NCBI GenBank assembly: GCA_017411325.1
Contig: JAFQQJ010000001.1
Coordinates: forward strand, 1-56,097
Direction: 5' to 3'
Origin: Clostridia bacterium
Lineage (GTDB): Bacteria > Bacillota > Clostridia > CAKSNL01 > HGM11501
DNA length: 56,097 nt
Below the pieces are notes generated by a model, which saw only the letters and a list, made by a program, of their open reading frames with translations, searched no databases and was not told the origin of the DNA. Below are positions 50,137 through 56,097 of the stretch, piece by piece. The translations under genes were made by a program, and so were the position numbers. The stretch's first letter is position 1, and every line of letters begins with the position of its first letter.

Positions 50137-52818
50137 ATGAAAAAAATACTTGCACTCATTCTGGCACTCATCATGATTCTTCCCACGGCAGTATTTGCGG
50201 CAGATAAAGAATATAAGCCCAATGATGTTGCCGACAAATCGGAAGCCAATGTTGAGGTGACAGGCGATGCCATAAAGAAATGGCATTTCGGAGGCTACAT
50301 CGGATTTAAGGATGTGGATTTAACAGGTGTTAATTCCGTAATTCTCAAAGGTACATACACAGACAAAAACGGAAACAACGGAGACACCATCTCCGTTCGT
50401 CTTGATTCTCCCACGGGTAAGGCAATCGGCTACATCCATATCAATAAGGGCGGAGCCACCGAATTTAAGGGAGCAATCGAAAAAACAGAAGGCGTACACG
50501 ATGTATATCTTCTTTCCAACTACTCTCATCACGATTATGCTACGGTAACTTCTGTGGTATTTTCTTCCGAAGTGGTTGAAAGCAAGCCTTATGAGCCCGT
50601 TCCCGAAAGCACAATAATCGATACCTACCACGATACATGGGTGGCTGTCGACGATTACGGCAGAGCGGTTGCCGATTATGAAGAAGCGGGCGACATAAAG
50701 GGCGAAAAATATACCGGTATGTTTTACTGGATATGGCACACTCAGGCAGACCAGCTTGGCGTTCAGATTCCCTCTGAAAAGATAAAGCAGGCACCCGAGG
50801 CAAAGGATGATTATTTCCATCCCATCTGGGAAACTAAAAAATCCTTCTGGTCCGAGCCTTTATTGGGATTTTATTCAAGCACAGATTACTGGGTATACAG
50901 AAAGCACGCAGTTATGCTTAAAAACGCAGGCGTTGACGTAATTTTCTTTGACTTTACAAATAACGATAACTGCTTTGCAAACGCTCTTGCCACAATTTAC
51001 GAGGCGTTCCACGATGCAAGGGAGTCAGGTGTAAATGCTCCTAAAATCTGCTATTTCGATTCATGGAGCCCGAATGTTGACTACAGACGTAATCAGCTCA
51101 AGATGCTTTACCTTAACTATTTTAAGGACGGTAAATATTCCGACCTCTGGTTTAACTGGAACGGAAAGCCCCTCCTTTTCGGAAGCAATCTGCCTGAGAA
51201 CTATGATCCTCTCTGCTTAAATCCCGAAGATCCCGAGGAAGTTAAAATGATGGAAGAAATCAGCGATTTCTTCACATTTATTCCGGTCGGCGAAGGTGAA
51301 GGTGCCTGGACATGGCTTGACACCTTCCCCCAGCACGTTGCATATGCAGAGGACGGAAGCGTAGAAGCGGTTTCCGTTGGTATGGGTAAGAACGAATCTT
51401 ATGTAAAGCCCAACTCAAAGGGTGCAGGCGTATTCTCCGATCCCTATTCAAAGGGTAAGGCATATTCCGAAGGCTTTGGGGATGATTTACGTCCCGAGGC
51501 GGCATGGCAGATGTACTTCTTCCGTGAAGAAGCAGGCTGGGCAATGGAGCATAATCCGAAAATCGTACTTCTTGACGGATGGAACGAATGGGCAACCGGT
51601 CGTCAGCAGCTTTACAACGGCTTTGTAAATGCTTTCGTTGATACATTTGATGACGAATCCAGCCGTGACTTTGAGCCTTCCCGCGGTGCTATGGGCGACG
51701 GTCACTACAATATGCTGGTTGACTTTGTAAGAAAGCACGAAGGTGTGCGTCCCGCTCCCGTTGCAACAGGCGCCAAGACTATTGATGTTGCAGGAGATAT
51801 ATCTCAGTGGGCAGAGGTTGGACCGCTCTTCTTGAACGATGACGATTCTTATGAACGTGATGCAGACGGATACCAGCCTTTCCACTATACAACAACTGTT
51901 GTAAACTCCATCGAAAGCGCAAAGGTTACATTCGATGCAGAAAATCTTTACTTTATGGTAAAGACAAGAGGAAATGTGGTTAAGCACGATGACTATTTAA
52001 GACTTTACATTAACATCGACAGAAACGCCGCAACCGGCTGGAAGGGCTATGACTATTTAGTGGACGGCGGAAAATTAAAGACCTTTGCACCTGACGGAAC
52101 AACTTCTGATATTGCTGATGTTACAGCAAATGTAGCAGGAGAATATATGACTCTTGCGCTTTCAAGAAGCACTCTTACAGAAACAGGAACAGTTGACCTA
52201 GAATTCAAGTGGGTTGACGGAGTACGCGAAAACGGAGATATTCTTCTCTGGTACACAGACGGCTCCGCCGCTCCTATGGGACGTTTTAACTATCTCTTTA
52301 CTGAGATTCAGCAGAAGTCCCTTTACCATGAAACAAGAGCAGCTCTTAAGGGTGTAAGCGTATTTAAGGCAGGTGTTAACAAGATGGTTGTAGCAGGTGC
52401 CAAGATGAGCGTTTACGAGCCCGATACAAGAATTACAACAATTGAACGTAACGGAACACTCTATGTTCCCGAAATTGCCTTAAATGACATCATGGGCTAC
52501 GGCAGAACAAAGACAATATGGGACTATGAAAGAGGAATGCTCAAGGTTAAGAACTACACCTACGGAGCAGAAGGAGAAATCGAAAACTACAAGTGGACAT
52601 ATACAACTCTCGGATCCTATGATGTAAAGATAAACGGAACTCCCGCAAGGCTTACAAATCCCATAATAGCTGAAAACGGCGTGGTTTATGTACCGCTTAC
52701 ATATTTGTCCGATTGCTTCGGATACACTGTAAACTGTGACGGCGGTATTTATACCGTGGCAGAAGCAGGCGCAAGCATTGATGCAGCTGCAGTAACATCT
52801 GCCGGAAACATACTGTAA
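50137..52818 (+). CDS. Large secreted glycoside hydrolase (GH99/GH71-like) with CuAO-type C-terminus
   Basis: An 893-aa exported protein. It has a signal peptide (residues 1-21), a jelly-roll CBM6/discoidin-like domain (about 25-150: GGYIGFKDVDLTGVNSVILKG) and a TIM-barrel domain (about 190-530). The barrel includes YTGMFYWIWHTQ, GVDVIFFDFTNND, CYFDSWS and LLDGWNEWATG, as in the GH99/GH71/WbsX group. A CBM9-like domain (about 548-740) is followed by a CuAO-like domain (about 774-875, VVYVPLTYLSDCFGYTV). It probably attacks an external polysaccharide. It is co-directional with the discoidin protein 13 bp downstream. Confidence 0.82.
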   Translation: MKKILALILALIMILPTAVFAADKEYKPNDVADKSEANVEVTGDAIKKWHFGGYIGFKDVDLTGVNSVILKGTYTDKNGNNGDTISVRLDSPTGKAIGYIHINKGGATEFKGAIEKTEGVHDVYLLSNYSHHDYATVTSVVFSSEVVESKPYEPVPESTIIDTYHDTWVAVDDYGRAVADYEEAGDIKGEKYTGMFYWIWHTQADQLGVQIPSEKIKQAPEAKDDYFHPIWETKKSFWSEPLLGFYSSTDYWVYRKHAVMLKNAGVDVIFFDFTNNDNCFANALATIYEAFHDARESGVNAPKICYFDSWSPNVDYRRNQLKMLYLNYFKDGKYSDLWFNWNGKPLLFGSNLPENYDPLCLNPEDPEEVKMMEEISDFFTFIPVGEGEGAWTWLDTFPQHVAYAEDGSVEAVSVGMGKNESYVKPNSKGAGVFSDPYSKGKAYSEGFGDDLRPEAAWQMYFFREEAGWAMEHNPKIVLLDGWNEWATGRQQLYNGFVNAFVDTFDDESSRDFEPSRGAMGDGHYNMLVDFVRKHEGVRPAPVATGAKTIDVAGDISQWAEVGPLFLNDDDSYERDADGYQPFHYTTTVVNSIESAKVTFDAENLYFMVKTRGNVVKHDDYLRLYINIDRNAATGWKGYDYLVDGGKLKTFAPDGTTSDIADVTANVAGEYMTLALSRSTLTETGTVDLEFKWVDGVRENGDILLWYTDGSAAPMGRFNYLFTEIQQKSLYHETRAALKGVSVFKAGVNKMVVAGAKMSVYEPDTRITTIERNGTLYVPEIALNDIMGYGRTKTIWDYERGMLKVKNYTYGAEGEIENYKWTYTTLGSYDVKINGTPARLTNPIIAENGVVYVPLTYLSDCFGYTVNCDGGIYTVAEAGASIDAAAVTSAGNIL

Positions 52819-52831
52819 GGAGGCGGAAACG

Positions 52832-55228
52832 ATGAAAAAGATAATTGCATTATTACTTTCTTTAATGATGATTCCCTGCATTGCGGTTTCCGCAGCAGAT
52901 TTGACGGGAAAAGAAAACTGGAAAATTGAAATAACAAATCAGGCAACAGGACAGAAATTTGATAAGGCAGAGGTTATGATTGACGGAAAAACCGACAATT
53001 TCTTCCATTCTCCGATAGTGGAGAATCTTCCCCCGCTTCCCTATGATATAGTAATAACTCTTCCTTCCGTGACCGAAATAAACGGAGTGAGATACACCCC
53101 CAGAGCAACGGGCAACTCCGATGCAGGTATATGGACAAGATTTGAAGCTTACTATACGACAGACGATTCCGATAACTGGACAAAAATAGGAACCTTTGAT
53201 ATTCAGAAGAGCTTTGATCCTTCAGAGGTTGTGTTTAAGGAAGCTGTAAAGGCTAAAAAAGTAAAGCTTTCCGTTGTAAGAGCAATAAGAAACTACTGCG
53301 TAGTATCTGAAATTGACCTTCTTACGGATGCTGTGTCATCCGCTCCCGAAAAAGAAGAAACAGCTTCTATGCCCGACTCAAATCCCTACATAGTATCGGG
53401 CGGAGATAAGTCAGGCTGGCAGATTGAAATTACAAACAATGCGGCATCTGCAAGATATAATACAGAGGGCGTTGCGAAAATCCTTGACGGAAGCGCAGAA
53501 ACCTTCTGGCATTCTCCTACAGAACAGCCCATCCCTGCACTTCCTTATGACATTGAAATTACAATGCCTAATGTAACTGAAATCGGCGGTATATTATATA
53601 CCCCCAGACAGAACAAAAATTCCGATGCCGGAATCGTTATGGGCGGTGATATCTATATCGCAGAAACAGATAACGGTGCGTGGAAAAAGGTTAAGACTTT
53701 CAGCATAGATAAGAGCTTTGATCCCACAGAAATTCCTTTCGGCGAAGCATTTAAGGCAAAGAAGATAAAAATTACCGTTACAAAGAGTGTAAGAAACTAT
53801 TGCGTAATTGCTGAGCTTGATGTTCTTTCAAAGGACAAGGTAACAGGCGAAAAGGTAGAAGTTACAGAAGAGCCTAAGAAGGAAGAGCCTGCTGTTGCAG
53901 GCGGAAAGGGTGCAAAGGAAGGCTGGAAAATTGAGGCTTCTCACGCTCAGGGCACTGCCGGAAATATGATTGACGGCGATATTGCAACCTTCTGGCACTC
54001 TCCCATAACAGATCCCAAGACACTTCCTCCCTTTGAAATGATCATAACGCTTCCCCAGCTTACAGACATTTCCGGCGTTATTTACACCCCCAGAACAACG
54101 GGTTCTTCCGATTCCGGTATCGTAAGCAAAATGGAAATTTATGCATCCGAGACCGATGATGGTGAGCTTTTGAAGATAGGTGAGTATGTCCTTGCACAGA
54201 CAAAAGATGTGAAGACTATGGAGCTTGCCGCAAATATTATGGTTAAAAAGCTTAAATTTGTGGTAACAGAAGGTCGTAACAACTACGGCGTAATTGCAGA
54301 GCTTGATATCCGTCCTGCAACCGAAGGCTATAAGGATATGACGGTTACGGAATATGTAAAGAATCAGGAAGCTATGAAGCTTTACGAAATGGATAAAACC
54401 TTCCTCCGCGCGTGGAGCGAATCTATTTGGGGCGACGATTTTGTAGGACAGAACGTATTTGACGCTTCTCCTTCCGGCGATAAGATGTGGCACTACAAGC
54501 CCGGAACACCTATGCCCGTTACACTTGATGTTGACTTAAACGGCGTTGCAAAGGTTGCGGCATTTGCCTACACCCCCAGAGTAAAGGATACCTCCGGTCA
54601 CTGGGTTGAGTTTAATCTCCTTTCATCTGTTGACGGAGAAAATTACACTCCCGTTATTGAAGAGAGAAGACTGGATCCTTCAAGCTTCGATACTGTAACA
54701 ATCCGTTTTGACGAGCCTGTTACCGCACGTTATTTCCGTTTTGAGATATTGAACGGCAGAGGCGGTCACGCAGCTTGTCAGGAACTCTCATTCTATCAGT
54801 TCAAGGAGGACCAGGAGGAATACCTTGAAAACAACCGCGAAATCTATGTTCTTAAAATAGGAAGCAATGTGCTTAATGTAACTCATGGTAAAGAAAACTT
54901 TGACGTTGATCTTGGCGTTGCACCCTTTATAGTAAGCGGCACAACAATGATTCCCCTCAGAGGTTTGCTTGAACAGATGGGCGCGAATGTTGAATGGGAC
55001 GGTACGATAGATCAGATTACAATTACCAAAAAGGGCAATGAGACTATGATAATGCAGGTTGAACACGAGCCTGTATTAATCGGCGGAAGGCGTTACAGTA
55101 TGCTTATAGCTCCCAGAATTGTAAATTCCAGAACATTTATACCCTTAAGATTTGTTTCCGAACACCTTGGCTATGATGTGGCCTGGGACGGTGCGACTCA
55201 GACTATAACAATTACAAAGCCCCTTTAA
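52832..55228 (+). CDS. Secreted protein with four discoidin (F5/8C) domains and CuAO-type stalk
   Basis: A 798-aa exported protein with a signal peptide (1-21). Four F5/8 type C (CBM32-like) domains lie at about residues 29-168, 195-335, 364-500 and 521-660. The first three share W[KQ]IE..., IDG...FWHSP, YTPR and NSDAGI/SSDSGI repeats, and the fourth is more divergent. The C-terminal CuAO-like domain pair (about 680-798: TTMIPLRGLLEQMGANVEW, SRTFIPLRFVSEHLGYDVAW) likely binds the wall. No catalytic domain is visible, so it is probably a surface glycan-binding protein partnering the hydrolase upstream. Confidence 0.85.
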   Translation: MKKIIALLLSLMMIPCIAVSAADLTGKENWKIEITNQATGQKFDKAEVMIDGKTDNFFHSPIVENLPPLPYDIVITLPSVTEINGVRYTPRATGNSDAGIWTRFEAYYTTDDSDNWTKIGTFDIQKSFDPSEVVFKEAVKAKKVKLSVVRAIRNYCVVSEIDLLTDAVSSAPEKEETASMPDSNPYIVSGGDKSGWQIEITNNAASARYNTEGVAKILDGSAETFWHSPTEQPIPALPYDIEITMPNVTEIGGILYTPRQNKNSDAGIVMGGDIYIAETDNGAWKKVKTFSIDKSFDPTEIPFGEAFKAKKIKITVTKSVRNYCVIAELDVLSKDKVTGEKVEVTEEPKKEEPAVAGGKGAKEGWKIEASHAQGTAGNMIDGDIATFWHSPITDPKTLPPFEMIITLPQLTDISGVIYTPRTTGSSDSGIVSKMEIYASETDDGELLKIGEYVLAQTKDVKTMELAANIMVKKLKFVVTEGRNNYGVIAELDIRPATEGYKDMTVTEYVKNQEAMKLYEMDKTFLRAWSESIWGDDFVGQNVFDASPSGDKMWHYKPGTPMPVTLDVDLNGVAKVAAFAYTPRVKDTSGHWVEFNLLSSVDGENYTPVIEERRLDPSSFDTVTIRFDEPVTARYFRFEILNGRGGHAACQELSFYQFKEDQEEYLENNREIYVLKIGSNVLNVTHGKENFDVDLGVAPFIVSGTTMIPLRGLLEQMGANVEWDGTIDQITITKKGNETMIMQVEHEPVLIGGRRYSMLIAPRIVNSRTFIPLRFVSEHLGYDVAWDGATQTITITKPL

Positions 55229-55255
55229 GATAAAAACAGCGGGCTTCGTGAAGCG

Positions 55256-55302
55256 GTATAATAATGGCAGACATAAAAAGTGTCTGCCATTATTTTTATA
55301 CT
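55256..55302 (+). terminator. Terminator of the secreted-protein operon
   Basis: Stem AATAATGGCAGACA/TGTCTGCCATTATT with a TAAAAAG loop and T tail. The rest of 55229-55441 shows no gene. Confidence 0.92.
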
Positions 55303-55441
55303 GAAATAAACGAAAGATTAAGATGTGAGAAGGGCAAAGGGGTAAATAATAATCACAGCAAAGCCAAAAAGCGGGTTTGAACAGCAGACCTGTGCGCAGC
55401 AGAGATTGTTGCAACGGTTGTTTTTGTGTCATAAATGTGAC

Positions 55442-55470
55442 TTGACAAGTTACGCAAAGTATGGTATAAT
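55442..55470 (+). promoter_or_regulatory. Strong promoter of two small genes
   Basis: TTGACA (55442-55447), 17-bp spacer, TATAAT (55465-55470). A leader of about 85 nt ends in AAAGGAGAGAG before the ATG at 55558. Confidence 0.85.
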
Positions 55471-55557
55471 ATATATGCCACGCAGAAAGTAAGCAATTTT
55501 GCGGGGCGATTTATTCTGCTCATCAAATAGCTTAATAAGTTAGAAAGGAGAGAGGCT

Positions 55558-55740
55558 ATGGAAATGATAGAACATCCTGATATCACAAGGATGATGCGTT
55601 ACGGAACACTTGAAGACACTGTGAGAAGAAAAAGAAGACCTTGCTTTTTCAACGGATTCGTATACGGAGGCGACAGCGAAGAAGAGACGGGAGGGGATAG
55701 CTGTGACGAAGAATACGGAGAAGAAAATTTCAAAGGGTAA
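55558..55740 (+). CDS. Small acidic-tailed protein of unknown function
   Basis: A 60-aa protein, EMIEHPDITRMMRYGTLEDT, then a basic RRKRRPC patch and a Gly/Glu/Asp-rich end. The EHPDIT start resembles small proteins I have seen in clostridial prophage regions, but that is not proof. It has a near-consensus promoter and AAAGGAGAGAG before its ATG. The last 38 bp overlap the next gene in another frame, so the two are probably coupled. Confidence 0.6.
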   Translation: MEMIEHPDITRMMRYGTLEDTVRRKRRPCFFNGFVYGGDSEEETGGDSCDEEYGEENFKG

Positions 55741-55939
55741 AACTGCAATTAAAAGTATTGCACAAAAAGCCATCAAAGAGCTTGAGAGGATTGCCTTCAG
55801 TGAGGAAGAACCGATTAAAATAAGAATGGATATTCTCAAATGGTTTGCCGAGCTGGAAGTGGGAAAGCCTAAAGCTTTGGCGGATAACGAAGAAAAAGGT
55901 GACAGGGCCTTTGATATAAACGTCTATATTGAAGAATAG
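55703..55939 (+). CDS. Small helical protein, possibly phage-related
   Basis: A 78-aa, mostly helical, lysine/glutamate-rich protein (AIKSIAQKAIKELERIAFSEEEPIKIRMDILKWFAELEVGKPKA) ending DINVYIEE. It starts at GTG 55703 with GGAGGGG upstream. It overlaps the preceding small gene. The helical pattern with GKPKA resembles small phage terminase-type or DNA-packaging-associated proteins, but no other phage genes are visible. It ends 19 bp before the IS element. Confidence 0.55.
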   Translation: MTKNTEKKISKGKTAIKSIAQKAIKELERIAFSEEEPIKIRMDILKWFAELEVGKPKALADNEEKGDRAFDINVYIEE

Positions 55940-55957
55940 AAAAAGGCTGTGATTCTA

Positions 55958-56097
55958 TGTTGTGCCCCAATTTGTACGGACAGCACAAAAAAGACCTTTA
56001 TGGTAGATTAAATTAAAATTTAGCAACATACTGACATCGCTTTTCAAGTGGTGTCAGTTTTGTTTTTAATTGAATACGTTGATAGTTGTAGAAATGA
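55958..56097 (-). mobile_element. IS3-family (IS150-like) insertion sequence, partial
   Basis: The right end of an IS element cut by the window edge. The presumed terminal inverted repeat (TGTTGTGCCCCAATTTGTAC, 55958-55977, then GGACAGCAC) resembles the TGT...CCC...GGACA ends of IS150-group elements, and a transposase C-terminus reads inward from it. The exact boundary (55958 or 55961) and target duplication cannot be fixed without the other end. Confidence 0.75.
56013..56097 (-). CDS. IS3-family transposase OrfB, C-terminal fragment
   Basis: The visible 27 codons read HFYNYQRIQLKTKLTPLEKR, then CQYVAKF and stop. This matches the conserved end of IS3-group OrfB (YN..R.Q..L..LTP..YR). The gene continues beyond the window; catalytic DDE residues lie outside it. 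Confidence 0.85.
   Translation of the reverse strand, partial: HFYNYQRIQLKTKLTPLEKRCQYVAKF

Overview
The window looks like a chromosomal segment from an uncultured, probably gut- or rumen-associated member of the Clostridia (Bacillota). The grounds are the Gram-positive ribosomal order rpmG-secE-nusG-rplKAJL, an L10 leader and an ileS T-box, strong GGAGG ribosome binding sites, sigma-A-type promoters with 16-18 bp spacers, sporulation genes (yunB, spoIIGA, sigE, a sigG remnant), an SLH-domain surface protein and secreted proteins with copper-amine-oxidase-like wall stalks. The sequence does not let me place it below class with confidence. No tRNA, rRNA or CRISPR array was seen.

Layout. 1-3360: a hairpin-repeat array, an AraC regulator divergent from a LmbE/PIG-L deacetylase plus NagB-like pair, a second hairpin array with the same plan, and a MITE-like repeat. 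3359-10052: mostly minus strand, with a class A penicillin-binding protein, an orphan sugar-ABC ATPase, and a housekeeping run (yunB, trmL, TSCPD, DUF4830, rsuA). 10208-13745: a cell-wall operon (alpha/beta hydrolase, membrane-anchored MurF, Ddl). 13753-17384: ribosomal/transcription genes with their leaders. 17501-21316: a polytopic membrane protein, a GT2 glycosyltransferase and an SLH surface protein. 21478-25888: two small membrane proteins, L-serine dehydratase, a histidine phosphatase and a GH28 enzyme. 25922-29940: signal peptidase I, spoIIGA-sigE-truncated sigG, and a convergent HprK-like/PqqD/S26-peptidase cassette.

30109-35173: ThuA-like protein with AraC regulator, then T-box-controlled ileS (type 2 sequence). 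35383-39929: an AT-rich orphan gene and a tightly overlapping three-gene carbohydrate operon. 40030-45848: a zinc-ribbon membrane protein, a secreted transglutaminase-like protein, a PH-like/zinc-ribbon/ABC exporter with its DUF1854 partner, and a c-di-AMP receptor. 45920-49763: an AT-richer island with an uncharacterised glycyl radical enzyme, its activase and a divergent AraC regulator. 50137-55228: two large secreted carbohydrate-binding or hydrolytic proteins. 55442-56097: two small unknown genes and the end of an IS3-family insertion sequence running off the window.

Three AraC-regulated units, several glycosidases and discoidin/CuAO-stalk proteins suggest a plant- or host-glycan user. 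The most notable observations are two dissimilar-sequence hairpin arrays with an identical 4-forward/3-reverse plan, a sigG gene that stops after region 2 next to an intact sigE, a probable CTG start for spoIIGA, an unassigned glycyl radical enzyme, and an HprK/PqqD/peptidase cassette with no visible precursor.
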